Shown here in pieces: positions 21,241 to 33,248 of a DNA stretch of 64,000 nt. The position numbers were made by a program, and so were the translations under genes. Below the pieces are notes generated by a model. The model made no database searches. It saw only the letters and a list, made by a program, of their open reading frames with translations, and was not told the DNA's origin. The stretch's first letter is position 1. Each line of letters starts with the position of its first letter. The DNA is from Oncomelania hupensis (lineage: Eukaryota > Mollusca > Gastropoda > Littorinimorpha > Pomatiopsidae): assembly GCA_036898135.1 (NCBI GenBank), contig CM072519.1, forward strand, positions 36,454,952 to 36,518,951. The letters are read 5' to 3'.

Positions 21241-21853
21241 ACAAGGAAAACAACAAATTAAAAATCGCGTCATTTGTTATGGGTCAGTACTGCTGCGTTT
21301 GGCAAGTTATTTGTACGAAGAGTTAAGGAATGAACAGAGAAAAGCATACCACGCACAATATGGCATGCGGACCAACCAGATCACGTGTCCAGCAGGGTAC
21401 TGAGTTGTGAGCATATACTCCATTATCCAAAGGTGCCAACCAGCATGATCTAAAAGATACATACGACAGAGGGATTGACTGAGTGGATCGCGTTGCAGAT
21501 AGTTCTTTTATATCGTTCGACAATAATTGCTTTAGAGAGGGGGTAGGGAGGGGAAGCGGAGGAGTGGGGGTGAGGGTGAGGGTGGGAGGCATAAGGCTGA
21601 CGATTTATTTACAATACGAAATTAGAAAGTATAACATATTGTAATCTGTAATCTGTGTCTTACATCGCAGCTCACATGAATCAACCACGTTCTGATAAAG
21701 GCACCAGTCACGACCGCCTGCTTAAAGAATCGGGATTTTGCACCCTTAAAGAACGTCGTGAAAGACATAAAGTATTGATGTTTCAAACAATGATTAATAG
21801 CCAATGCCCTGACCACATGTCTACTCTAACTCCCCCACTTGTCTCAGATACTA

Positions 21854-21924
21854 TGGTCCTGATTTGGCTCGGAAGAGTCCGCTGGACCTAAAGCAATAAT
21901 CATGTAATGTAATGTAATGTAATG
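21854..21924 (+). mobile_element. Family D 3'-end retrocopy D4 with target duplication
   Basis: 71 bp from TGGTCCTGATTTGGCTCGGA to a (TAATG)n tail. Flanked by a perfect 10-bp duplication TCAGATACTA (21844-21853 and 21925-21934). Removing the insert restores the LINE reading frame. Confidence 0.9.
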
Positions 21925-22099
21925 TCAGATACTAAACCCTACCATCGTAGGCGCCCGCTTGAACGCAATGTACCTTTTTGTAAAACTGAACTATACAAAA
22001 GGTCTTTTATTCCGTCAGCCACTGTTTTGTGGAACATTAACCTCCCAGAAGGAATCCAGTCCAATACATCACTTAGTGCACTAAAAAGGTACATATTTT

Positions 22100-22534
22100 T
22101 ATTTAATTTTATTTAATCGTTCTTATATAGCGCTTTTCCAGCTCAAGAGCTGCTCAAGGCGCTGGCCGATACAGGATCTAACTCAAGCCGCCCGAGACGC
22201 CCACCCGCAGCCTTTGGGCGCATGGTCTGACGCCCGGACAACTGAGCACAATCCTGGGCAGCCAGGGATGGGGGAGAAGGACCTAGGTGCATGCTGGGTG
22301 TGTTTTTGTAACCGGCACTCACCCGTCTAGGACATGAGCGTCAGGATCTTTAAAGTCCGTTATGATGGAATGTATGCGACACAGACTAGACCTCGGTTTA
22401 TACTCTCATCCGAAGGAGTAGGAAAACAGGAGTAAAGTGTCTTTCCCAGGGACACAACACAATGGCCCGGCCAGGGCTCGAACCCGGGACCATCAGATCC
22501 GCAAGCCGAAGCACTACCATTAGACCACAGTGCC
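22100..22534 (-). mobile_element. SINE A, copy A1 (full length, tRNA-derived)
   Basis: Minus strand: the head GGCACTGTGGTCTAATGGTA carries an A-box-like element, and the B-box-like GGGTTCGAGCCC sits about 50 bases in. The body contains GATCCTGACGCTCATGTCC and TAGACGGGTGAGTGCCGG. The 3' end GAGCTGGAAAAGCGCTATAT is followed by an A/T-rich tail. About 430 bp. It is inserted in a LINE fragment between the codons for KRY and LSKYY. No clean target duplication was identified. Confidence 0.85.
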
Positions 22535-22832
22535 TCCCTTATCTAAATATTACACCATAGTCACACAATATTTCTACCATGATCCAAGAGCACAACAGGT
22601 TGTTCATTGCAAATGACGTTTTGAAATGAGTGACTTAAATTACGATTTGTTCAGACGTCATTTGAGGATAAACTCCCAGTGCGACAGTGGCTACCCAGCA
22701 CAAACTGCTGACCATTTCCTACTTTTTTGTCCATTATTTATCATTGCTGGAGGTCAGGCTATTGATACTCCTAATGTAAACCACCAAGAAATTACTACTG
22801 TACTAAATGGCAGGGAAGAGTTTACTGTTTAA

Positions 22833-23106
22833 AGTAATGCATCAATATTTGCTACAGTACACGACTTTTTGCAATAGCGTGTTCGCCTCTAAGGTGTCAT
22901 ACTTATTGCCCATTTGATTTGTAAAGATTACGATAATTACTCATTTACCGCCCAAGTTACCTCTTATTCGCATTATCGTGGTATTTTTGGATAAATACGA
23001 CACTGTTTAGTTAGACTGCCTACCAAATACTGTCAAACCTGTGCTTCTACTCCATCTGGCCACAGCTCTCTTATCCATTACAAAGTTGACACTTTCTTAT
23101 TTGTTG
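22833..23106. other. No gene seen
   Basis: AT-rich spacer. Nothing recognised. Confidence 0.5.
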
Positions 23107-23253
<147 letters not shown>

Positions 23254-23504
23254 CTCTTTTTTGTTTTTGTTTTTGTTTTTGTGTGTTAAATATATTTTTA
23301 TAACTATTGCCATTATCTCGTTATAAATTAAATTAAACAATCCGTTCGAGTGCCATTATATAATCTATGCATGTATTGATTTTGTTCTTTCAACAGTCTG
23401 CCTTACTTATCTATTATTATATTTATTATTGCATAGGTGACACTTAATTAAGCTTCGGGTTTTGTGTTTTCCTATATATTCTCAATTGTCATTATTATCA
23501 TAAT

Positions 23505-23757
23505 AAATAATAATAATAATAATAGTAATAATACAGGATGCTATGTACGCGCCTTTCCCCAAGGCTCAAAGCGCGGCGATCTATACCAACATACACGCTC
23601 ACCTGTCTCATTTACCCTCACACACACCAAATACACATACATCACTCAAACAGGTGGTGTAAAGGCAGGGAGATCGCTATTAGAAGACGGAAGAAAATCG
23701 AATTTTTATTTTTGAAATTTTTATATTGACTGCATCCTGTACCATTATCATGGTCAT
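23505..23757 (-). mobile_element. SINE C, 5'-truncated copy
   Basis: Minus strand from GGTACAGGATGCAGTCAATA through TAATAGCGATCTCCCTGCCT and GATCGCCGCGCTTTGAGCC to GCGCGTACATAGCATCCTG and a (TTA)n tail (about 23505-23534). Nearly identical to 45546-45778, implying recent common origin. Confidence 0.85.
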
Positions 23758-23811
23758 GTTTATTGAAATAAATCAATGTTTAAACCGAGGGACGAACCTG
23801 ATACAGGGATG

Positions 23812-23815
<4 letters not shown>

Positions 23816-23869
<54 letters not shown>
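23816..23869. repeat. (GA)n microsatellite
   Basis: About 27 GA units. Bases 23870-24381 beyond show no gene. Confidence 0.95.
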
Positions 23870-23870
<1 letters not shown>

Positions 23871-24381
23871 GTCTATATGTCAGTGGGATGGACTTGGCAG
23901 AGCGTGGCCTGGCACATCAAACAAGGGGCGCTCGTTCGCACCCTATAAACTGATCACCGTGAACTGTTTTGAAGCCGCAGCACACCACGCACGCAATGAA
24001 CTCTAAATAGTCTGTTTTTAGCGGGATGCACGTGCGCGTCAGGGAAGGTAACTTGAGTAATTCTCGCGAATTCTCTCCCCTCATTCAAAGCATGCGTACT
24101 CGTCTCTGTTTCTAGTTCTGGCCCGTGTCGTTTCCGATCCGATGTCTGCACCTGCCCCTTTGGCAAATTTCCATTCTCACTTTTCTAACTAACCCTCCTC
24201 TTGATTCTGAAAGAGGTCGGCTTGATGATGAAGGAATGGAGAGTGGTGGTGATGCTGGCACTTTTAAGTTACGTAATTAAAATCCCGATACCGTTGAGAT
24301 ACCCAATGCAGCGTTGACGTGTATATTATTATACCATATGGGTAGGTTGTTGGGCGTGTCCCTTCTATCGTTTGGAATTTT

Positions 24382-24422
24382 TGATGATGATGATGTTGAT
24401 GATGAGGATGAGGATGAGGATG

Positions 24423-24495
<73 letters not shown>
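24382..24495. repeat. (GAT)n microsatellite
   Basis: About 37 units including GAG variants, directly abutting the SINE C head. Confidence 0.95.
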
Positions 24496-24497
24496 CA

Positions 24498-24782
24498 GGG
24501 TGGCCTGGTAGCACAGTGGACAGGGTGCTGGTTTCTTATGCCGAAGGTTCGAACCCCTCATGGGACGAACGTAAGTGACTTAAGTACGAGACTTTTCAGG
24601 ACACCGAGGGTTTTCTCTGGATACTCCGGTTTCCTCTTTCCCTTCCATAATGGTATTGGACGCAGTCAGTCTCAAATTTCAAAAATAAACATTGATTTCT
24701 TTTCTACCCTGTGTAATATAATATCGATTTCTTCCGATCGCCGCACTTTGTAAGAAAAAGCGCGTAATAGCATCTTGCATTA
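24498..24782 (+). mobile_element. SINE C with tRNA-like head, internally deleted
   Basis: The head GGTGGCCTGGTAGCACAGTG is followed by GACAGGGTGCTGG and a B-box-like GGTTCGAACCCC. It continues GGACACCGAGGGTTTTCTC and GGTATTGGACGCAGTCAGTC and ends GATCGCCGCACTTTG...GCGCGTAATAGCATCTTGC. Relative to 45546-45922 it lacks the segment containing CTCCCTGCCTTTACACCACC. Confidence 0.8.
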
Positions 24783-25587
24783 TGACTTTTTTGTGGTGAC
24801 GGTGGTGGTTGTGGAGGTGGGGCTAGTGAAAATAAAGTCATTGACGATATTTTTTGGGGGAGGTGGGTGGGTGGGGAGGGGTGGGAGTGGGGGTTAATTT
24901 TTATTTTTTATAATTATTCAAGGTGACCTATATTCGACAAGATAATTTACATTTTTTAAATTTAGTTTTCCTTAAAGTTAGCTGTCTCAAATCACAGTCT
25001 TCAAAACATCAATTCTCTCTATATGATAATTATGTTTTGTTTTATTTCGCACAGTTTTAGTATTCCCGTTGATTTCCAATTACACTCGTTATAAAAGAGA
25101 TTATCATTTGAATATTGTTTTGGTTTTGTTTTTTTAAACGGTATCCATTATTTGCGAAGAGATTAAATCCATTAACAGTATTACGTTCACAGTGTTTGGG
25201 TGGTCCTGAACATTCCGCCACGTTATAGACTAATTAACAGTACTAACGTATAGAGTCAAATAAGTTTGTTTTTTCTCACACGCTCTTAAACTCGCGCTAA
25301 AGGCCCCGGCAGACGTGTCCACGGCGGTGCTGTTGAATGCCCTTCTCTGCAACGCCAGGGTGTTTTGAAGAAAAGTCCAGTCCAATCCAATCTAATTTCG
25401 GCTTGCCGAGTGCACAACTCTATGCTGGTAAGACATGCTCGGGGCATTGATGATTGTTCTCCTTAACTCGGGTACCGAAAACTAGTGTAGATTAGATATT
25501 CAATGATTATTGGATCCAGCTGACTGCTAAGAGCCGAATCGGGACCACGCCGAAAAATGGCAGCTCGTTTCTAGGTGCTCTTCAATA
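24783..25587. other. No gene seen
   Basis: G/T-rich tract near 24800-24895, then AT-rich. Nothing recognised. Confidence 0.5.
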
Positions 25588-25802
25588 ATGATATTGGAAG
25601 CAGTCTGTGTACAATTCCAACGGTAACATTGGATTTCCTTTCCTTCTTCTAATAGCGTCTTGCCTTTACACCACATGTTTGAGTGATGAGTTATGTGTGC
25701 GTGTTGCGTATGTCTCGTAGGAGTGTCTTTAACATACGAGCGTGTATGCTGGTTACAGATCGCCGCGCTTTGAGTTTGGTTTATGAATAAGCCGCGTATA
25801 GC

Positions 25803-25882
<80 letters not shown>
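25588..25882 (+). mobile_element. Diverged SINE C fragment with (ATT)n tail
   Basis: CTTCTAATAGCGTCTTGCCT, ACACCACATGTTTGAGTGAT and GATCGCCGCGCTTTGAG match SINE C with many differences. The 3' end GCCGCGTATAGCTATTATT runs into about 27 ATT units (25803-25882). Confidence 0.75.
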
Positions 25883-25883
<1 letters not shown>

Positions 25884-27244
25884 CATCATCATTGATATTG
25901 CTAACAGAAGCATGTACCTCAGTTGGAAAGAGAGGACGAGGAGGCAAACAGTTGAGCTCTTAGTTAAAAGAAAGACAGCTGCAGTAAAATTTGATTCATT
26001 TGTCTCTTTTAAAGGGTGTAGCCTTCACGTAGTAATTTTTAGACCGAGGGAGCTACCAGCAAAGTAAAACGTTCGTCTATTTGCGAACGCGAGAACACAA
26101 ACGTCTCTTTCAAGAAGTATATAGTGAAGGTGAGGAAATGTGAAGATCAAAAAAAGATGGTTTCCAAAGTCAGTATTTCGGTACTAAAACCTTTCTCTTA
26201 TCAAATTCAACGACCAGATTAACATTCGATCACGTTTTCAAACTATATTCATGGCGCTGAATGGGATTTAAGAGATTAGACCTATTTGTGAGGTTTAGTG
26301 TATTTGGTGCCTAAAAAAAAAGAGAGAAATGGTAACCAATGAAGTAATTTGGTAACTAACGGTGGTGGGTGCTAAATGGTGTCACAGCTAGCCAAGCAAC
26401 ACGTGTAAAGATGGTAAGCAGTGTGTGGCAATAGTACTTTTTCATTACCGCCGTCATGTAGTATTAACTACCGTGCAGTAACCTTTTGCCTTCCGTTTCA
26501 GCCCGTCTTTTTTTCTTTTCTTTTTCTTCTCACACTTCTCTTTCCTGCTTTCCCAGCTTACTACGTTCACCCACCCCTACTTTCTCACTGTCTCAACGCC
26601 CAACCGTTTCTGTCTGTCTGTCTATCTGTCTGTCTGTCTGTCTCTCTCCCTCCCTCCCTTCCTCTCTCTCTCTCTCTCTGTCCCTCTATCTCTCTATGTG
26701 TCTCTATTTTTTTCTTTCTCTCAATAAATAAATATATTAACAAATATATATTGCTTCTGCTTTTTCTCTAATTTCAAACAATACAAGTAGATCCCACACA
26801 ATGTTCGGTGATTCCTTTAATTAAAAAAAACAAAAAAAACAAAAATACTACCACGTATGTTGTCATTGTCAACATCATTTAAGGAGCTTAAGCCGAAAAC
26901 AAAAGATAGCATGTAGTTGGAATTTTTTGAATACCTCGAAATTTAAGTTGTTAAGACTCGACTAAATTATGGAGCTTAACATGTTTTTCTACTAAAAGTT
27001 TTATTGGCTGGTATCATCAGATTTCTCTGCAAATAACTTTAAAATAGTGGGGAATCAAATCACAAACATATCGGTCTGTTCGTCGCCCGCCAAATCTCAG
27101 ATACCACGGAATGGATTTTGCTCACACTTTATATCAACATTCTATGGGTTAGTGGCCTGCTTTCGGTGCCTTCGTATGTGCTCTACCTTAAAGTCAAGGC
27201 CGCTGAAGTCAGATCCTTGCTCATCACGTTTTGTCCTATAAATT
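25883..27244. other. No gene seen
   Basis: Mixed to AT-rich. A pyrimidine-rich (TGTC/TCTC) tract lies at about 26600-26705. No recognisable coding frame. Confidence 0.5.
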
Positions 27245-27298
27245 AACAAAAATCTCTCCCCAAAACGGCTGAACAAAAATCTCTCCCCAAAACGGCTG
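27245..27298. repeat. 27-bp tandem duplication
   Basis: Two perfect copies of a 27-bp unit containing CTCTCCCCAAAACGGCTG (27245-27271, 27272-27298). Confidence 0.95.
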
Positions 27299-27399
27299 AA
27301 CCAATTTTAATTATTTTCTTATACACGCACTTCATTAGCTCCTGGATAATTATTTTGAGGTATATCGGTCAGAAGAAGAAGACGATGACAATGAAGACG

Positions 27400-27422
27400 T
27401 CGACGACGACGACGACGACGAC

Positions 27423-27488
<66 letters not shown>
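27400..27488. repeat. (GAC)n/(GAT)n microsatellite
   Basis: About eight GAC units followed by about 22 GAT units. Confidence 0.95.
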
Positions 27489-27808
27489 ATCATTCTGAAA
27501 TTCCAAGGAACAGTAACAAGAAAACATTGACGCCATTTAGATCGCTGCAGGGAAAAACAAATTTCGTTCCTCGCCCATAGTGGGAACTAAAACAGCTTCT
27601 TAAGGGATTGTAAGAAACGGCTTTACAACTAAAACGGACGATAGAGGCGATCGCGAGAGTGTGAAACAGCTGGCCCCCCAAAGACTTACAGAGCAAATGC
27701 CTTACAACCCCTGATTGCAAAACCGTCTGCATCCAACGTGTGAGGCGGGTGGATGTTGACGTTGATGGTGACGGCGGGGGTGGTGGTGACGAGGGTGGTG
27801 GTGGTGAA

Positions 27809-27810
27809 GG

Positions 27811-27881
<71 letters not shown>

Positions 27882-28047
27882 GTGATTATGATTATATGTG
27901 GACATGATGATGAGGATGAAGATGAAAATGAGGAGAATGACGATGATTGTGATATTGTTGATGGTGATGATGATGAGAAGGACGATGATTGTGATACAGA
28001 TGATGGTGATACATGTTAATGGAAGAGACGGCGGCGACGACGACAAC

Positions 28048-28083
<36 letters not shown>

Positions 28084-28084
28084 A

Positions 28085-28173
<89 letters not shown>
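27809..28173. repeat. Two (GAT)n arrays with a degenerate GAT/GAN link
   Basis: Arrays at 27809-27881 and 28047-28173 joined by 165 bp of degenerate GAT-like sequence. Degenerate triplets continue to about 28300. Confidence 0.95.
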
Positions 28174-28174
<1 letters not shown>

Positions 28175-28828
28175 GCGACTGCGACGATGCTGACGGCAAC
28201 GATGATAGTGGTGGTGGTCTTGGTGATTGTGACGACGATGATAATGGTGATGGTCTTGGTAATTGTGACGGTTGAGTTGAGTAATGATGATGACGACGAT
28301 GGCTTTTAAGAATGTATAATGGCAACAAAGTGGAGTGGATGGAACAAAACAGAACTGAACAGGACAATTTAAATATTTGAATGCTATTGCAAATGAAAAT
28401 CATAGTGGGCATTAAGATAAGAACTGCGTGAGCCGTAATCGCGGTTTTGAATGGTGGTTGCGGTGGTACTGTGGCGAGAGTGATGGTAATTGTGTTGTAG
28501 GATAGAGGTGTTTCTCTACCTCCGATAGTGATTTTAAAAAAATCCAATTCATAATAATCAGTAATAAAAAAACAACTCATTAGTCGCAGCCTTAATAAAG
28601 CATTTCGCCATCAAAATGATTTTTGGTTTTGAGGGCAGTTGGCTCAGTGGTGTACACAACGGCAAAACAATTGAAGTATTGAATGTCAAGCGATAACATT
28701 GCAAGCCGTACAGAAAGTGGACTAAAGCCCATTGACGGCCTGGAGTACCTAAATAATAATAATAATAAATAAAAATAAAAATAAATAAATAAGGAAATAA
28801 ATAAAAATAATAAAAATGACCATGAGGC

Positions 28829-29056
28829 TCGGCGCCCCTACTCCTTACCGAGATCTAGACTGAGCACGCACGCATTCCATCGCACGGACTTTAAAGATCC
28901 TGACGCTCATGTCCTAGACGGTGAGGGCAGGCTACACAAATATACCCAGCAAGCATTAGGTCCCTACGACCTCCGAGTTATGGGATAGGATAGGATAGGA
29001 TAGGATAGGATAGGATAGCTGGAAAAGCGCTATAGAAAAATTATAAAATAAATAAG
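28829..29056 (+). mobile_element. SINE A, copy A2 with internal (GGATA)n expansion
   Basis: ACTTTAAAGATCCTGACGCT, CATGTCCTAGACGGTGAGG and the terminal AGCTGGAAAAGCGCTATAG match SINE A on the plus strand. A seven-unit GGATA array (about 28983-29018) sits immediately before the 3' terminal block. The head is missing. Confidence 0.8.
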
Positions 29057-31339
29057 TAATAAATCTGTCATTGCTTCAAGAAAGACAGTAGATCAGTTCT
29101 CATCTCTAAATATTTCTTGCACAATCCAAAATGCAATTACATTCCCACAGAATATGAACCCCAGCAGTAGGAAAAAGTTAGTTAATCCAAGTTTAATAGG
29201 TTTATTGGGTTAGGTATAGTCAAGTTATTTGAATAAAGCAAGTTTCTGTTTTTGAACAGTCTGTTGTTGTTAAGGTTGTTCATCTGAGCATGTTCTCACG
29301 AAATGGTTCTTGACAAATCGGTGAACCTAAATCATTTTGATGGAGCTTTTCTTTCTGGGCATTTTACGTTGTCTAAACAGACCTGTTGGAACAATATTTT
29401 GCTTGCGAAAGTGATCACTAATTGTGAATTTTTGTGTGGGGGTGTGCATATGTATTTTTTTTACTGATTTATTTATTGTTTTTTTGGTCTTGTAAGATTG
29501 TTTCATTGTAGTTTATTAAGTGTACTATGTACATGGTCGTTCCTGGTTATTTGACTGTGGTTTTCCTTTTTTTGTGATTTTTTTCCTCTGTCAACTAAAT
29601 GTTAGATTATTGTCTGCTATTTTTTTAGTAGTAGTGTATGATTATATAATTGCGTATTATGACAGATATGATATCAAATGACTGTGGCTGCTGAGGGTTG
29701 AATGCGTATTAGTTGTTGAAATTCTGCTCAGATTTATCTAAACCCATTTTTTCTGGCTAAAATGGCCCTTGGGCACACAACCTTTTGCTGGAGGTAAAAT
29801 AATTCAATTATGTTTTGTGAAATAAAAGGACAAGTTCAAGTAGTACAGTATTTTTGGCGAAGGTTTACCATTGTCCATTTTGATCGGGTACGAATGGGAA
29901 TTAAACTTCATATGGACGCCGAGTTATCTTTTAATAGTATTGTTATCTAGTGTTGATAACAACAGAATTCTATATTACCCGCAGTACACTAAAATAAAAA
30001 CGTTATTTATTTCTCTGTTGTTGTTGTTTAATTTAAGTTTTTTTCCTCGTTCTGACTTTATTCTCGCTCACTCTGCTTCCGACACTGGGAATATCAACCA
30101 GTCCCTTTCGAAATGTAACGTCCTGATCTAGAATTTTGTCGGCTTGGTCTTAGACGGTTTTCAAATAGTACGGTACCAGCTTTGGGTTTTATAAAAGTAG
30201 ACCTGCAGTACTTTGGTAGGTAAGGTTGGGGAGTACTGGTGGTGGTGGTGGTGATGGTGGGGAGAGACAGTGGGGGATGGGATGAGCAGAGTTTCAAGCC
30301 CACCTGCCGTGACAGTGACAGACAGGCAAAATGTGCAGCTGTTCTCGCATTTGTTGTTTGTTCCCCCACCCACCCCCTCCCCCCCCCTTCAAAAAAAGTT
30401 CACATTTTTTGTTGTTGTTGGGGTTAATCTTTTTTTCTTTAATGAAAGAAAGAAAGGTCACAGAGTGTTGGAGGGGTGAAAATTGCCAGCTCTTTTTTCA
30501 TCTTTTTATTTGTTAACTTTTTGTTTATGTTTTACAATTGCGCAGTCGAAAATTATGCGTATTTTTGCTCATGTCTTCTCCTCCACCCTCGTTCGCCGCA
30601 TTTACAAGTTCCAGGCAGGCCACTTTGTTGAAATACCGACCGATTCAAATGTAAATACAAGTGCATTATGAATCTCTTTCGGCTTCTTTCTTTCTTTCTT
30701 TTACCTAATTTTTATTATTCATATCTCGGACCGTTTCGTTCGTGTTTTTGTTTGTTTATTTCTTTTTTTGTTGTTAAAATTATTTTAATTACCCGAATGT
30801 TTTCATTTTTTAAAATATTTGTAATTATCGGTACCGACAAGTCTTTGATTTATTCAGTTAGCAATGAAGGACGCTTACCACTGTAACAACTTTACCGATG
30901 AAAGCCTCATCTGAGACTTACGACCTGGTCAACCATACTAGAAATATAGAAATCGCGGACAACCATACTGAACGACTTAAAAGATTGTGAGGGAACAACC
31001 GTTCCTGATACTGATATCATGAACGGCAGCTCACCTGGAGTGGACCTAAAGTCTGGTTACCTGGCTTCGATCTGGACACCGTCAGCAGCAGGCGTCCATA
31101 CCTGCAGTCCGGGCCTTGACCGCTCTTCTCTCGCCCCCGAGCTGGACCTGATTAGAAACCTTCCCTGACACATCCGCCCGAGTTTCGGCAATCCAAACAC
31201 CGCGCGACGGGACTTCCCCCGAGATTTCCCGCTGACATCCAAGGGGGGCAACTAATTGACTACAGGGGAAAAGGGAGGCAACCCCCTTTGCTCGCTGCCT
31301 TGTTTGCTCGTTCGCAGGTGTGGAGGTGTCGTGTCACGC
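29057..31339. other. No gene seen
   Basis: 2.3 kb, mostly AT-rich, with (GGT)n near 30238-30260 and C-rich tracts near 30362-30390. GC content rises at 31020-31260. No repeat shared with the rest of the window was recognised. Confidence 0.5.
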
Positions 31340-31408
<69 letters not shown>

Positions 31409-31590
31409 ATTTGAGGTCTGGCACCACCTTTGCAAACAGCCGATTACACCCCCTCCACCATTTCAACCTCTAGGCAACACCTTCCACTCCATCTAACCTC
31501 AAAGAACCGAATCAGTCAAAGAATTTTATTTGTATACAAGTTTCTTTGAGCACCGTCACGCACACAACTCCCCCCCCCCCCCCCCCCCCC
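31340..31590. repeat. (CT)n and poly-C tracts
   Basis: About 33 CT units at 31340-31406 and a run of about 21 C at about 31569-31590. Confidence 0.9.
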
Positions 31591-32055
31591 CGCCCCCGTT
31601 TTGGATTCCAGAATGGAATACTACATTGCTGTCGCACTTCTGATAACAATGAAACATTCATCCATTCCATACACAGAAAGACTCTCGTTGTTTAAAATAG
31701 CTCACTGAAAAATAATTAACGTTATAATTGACATGTGCACAAAGAAAAATAGCACTAAACAGTAAGTGTCGAGTTCGAATCGCTCCGGCAGTGTAAAGTA
31801 TGTACATTTTAATTGCCGCATAGATCGCCCTGACAGCTCATCCTATCCAACACCTCCAGAACTTACTTTGAGAATTTGTTTTGTGCAGTCTGTCTTTTTT
31901 TGGGCAGACGTTGTGCATTGTGCCGTAATCAACGTTCGAATCATCAACCTTTCCAAAGCGTGGTTTCGGAATAATCTTCCCTGGAACCGGAAGATTGCTT
32001 TCTGTTCATTATTTTCCGCTTTTGATCTGCTTTGACTACAAGTAATCCAATTGGA

Positions 32056-32232
<177 letters not shown>

Positions 32233-32371
32233 GTCATCGTCGTCGTTTGTTGTTTTATTTTTTATTTTTATCTTATCAAGTATTTACTTTAACAGAAGAA
32301 CGTCGATTTTCGAACTATTTTTTTATGGGCTGTCTTAATTGGAAGGGTTTGGGATGTTCACATGTTATTTT

Positions 32372-33206
32372 CGAGGTTCTCAGATCCCGAACCTAGGTTA
32401 CTAAACTTTTAAGAAATTTTTTTTTAAATCCAAAAGGTTCAGAAACCTAGGCTCTGACAGTGTTCCCTCCACACACAAAAAATGAGAGTCCTTGGGACTC
32501 CCAGGTATAAAATTTTAAGAGTCCTTTTGCAAATTTTGAGAGTCCCCAAATCGGAAAAAGAAATGTAAAAACAAGTCCAAGCCTCATTTTTTTTCCCTTT
32601 TTTTAAAACTCTGTTAAAGCGTCACATTAGTTATCATAATCATATAAAACCAAAAAATTAAAACATGTATTAAATGTTTATTTAAGCCTGAGACGCTTGG
32701 TTGCTGCAAACTCCTTCAGAGCACCCTGCACAACAGCTTCTGGATCTGTACTTGATGTTGCTGTGGATGAACGGGTTTTGGGCCCAGTCAACCAAATCAG
32801 AAGTGACATGATCGTGTATGATAGAATCAAAGAATGGATTCACGAAGATTTCTTCTGTTCGGTGAATGGATTGCTTGGAGGAAGTTTACAATGCGCGCGC
32901 ATGCGATTTTTAAGAACGACAACTCCCGACACAATCTTTAATCGTCTGCAATGGCAGTCTCAGTTGGATTCTGATTATGCCGTGAATTAGATCGCCACTC
33001 GTTGGTCGTATTTTTGACTTCAGCTTTTCAAAAAAAATGTGTGCGTCCACAGGACGCACATATGCAAATTTTTCTGCGTCATTTTTCATATTTTGTGCGT
33101 AATTGACGCACTACTGTGCGTAATCGAGAACACTGGGCTCAGGATTCGGGAAACCTCGAAAAAAAATGTATTGGAACCCCCACGAACTTTCCAATTAAGA
33201 CAGGCC
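32372..33206 (+). repeat. Family F hairpin repeat, copy split by an hAT-like insertion
   Basis: The left arm CGAGGTTCTCAGATCCCGAA (from 32372) and the right arm GGCTCAGGATTCGGGAAACC then TCG (33136-33158) belong to one hairpin unit. The following CACGAACTTTCCAATTAAGA and CAGGCC match 61250-61277. The 678 bp between 32457 and 33136 is an insertion. Confidence 0.65.
32458..33135. mobile_element. Putative non-autonomous hAT-like element (678 bp)
   Basis: Starts CAGTGTTCCCTC and ends GAGAACACTG, giving terminal inverted repeats CAGTGTTC. The flanking 8-mers GGCTCTGA and GGCTCAGG match at six of eight positions, as expected for an old 8-bp hAT target duplication. It contains GTGCGTCCACAGGACGCAC (self-complementary, about 33040-33058) and a 97-codon frame at 32697-32990 that I do not recognise. 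Confidence 0.55.
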
Positions 33207-33211
33207 ATTGG

Positions 33212-33216
<5 letters not shown>

Positions 33217-33244
<28 letters not shown>
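33217..33244. repeat. (GA)n microsatellite
   Basis: About 14 GA units. Confidence 0.9.

Positions 33245-33248
<4 letters not shown>

Larger units (their letters stand above)
21650..22832 (+). pseudogene. LINE reverse transcriptase C-terminal region, interrupted twice
   Basis: Three plus-strand blocks form one protein path. Block 1 (to 21853): GTSHDRLLKESGF, TLKERRERHKVLMFQTMINS, TLTPPLVSDT. Block 2 (21935 to about 22095): KPYHRRRPLERNVPFCKTEL, RSFIPSATVLWN, TSLSALKRY. Block 3 (22541-22832): YFYHDPRAQQVVHCK, one stop, then LNYDLFRRHLRINSQCDSG and QTADHFLLFCPLF. This order (RR-x-x-HK, LLPP, YRRR, SFIPS-x-x-x-WN, LKRY, then a Cys/His block) is the post-polymerase region of jockey/CR1-like animal LINE proteins. 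Block 1/2 is split by a 71-bp family D retrocopy and block 2/3 by SINE A, both intact enough to remove mentally. The polymerase domain upstream is missing. Confidence 0.75.

Noticed and set aside
22480..22540. tRNA genes at 6.4, 22.5, 24.5, 45.9, 48.1 and 54.0 kb
   Set aside because: A- and B-box-like elements are present, but acceptor stems do not close and each is joined to a shared SINE body.
27702..28580. 292-codon minus-strand frame
   Set aside because: It runs through two (GAT)n arrays as poly-Ser/His. The ends are low-complexity Leu/Ser/Pro and match no known domain.
31003..31260. GC-richer segment as a possible exon
   Set aside because: Frames are short on both strands, and no acceptor/donor pair framing a clean open segment was found.
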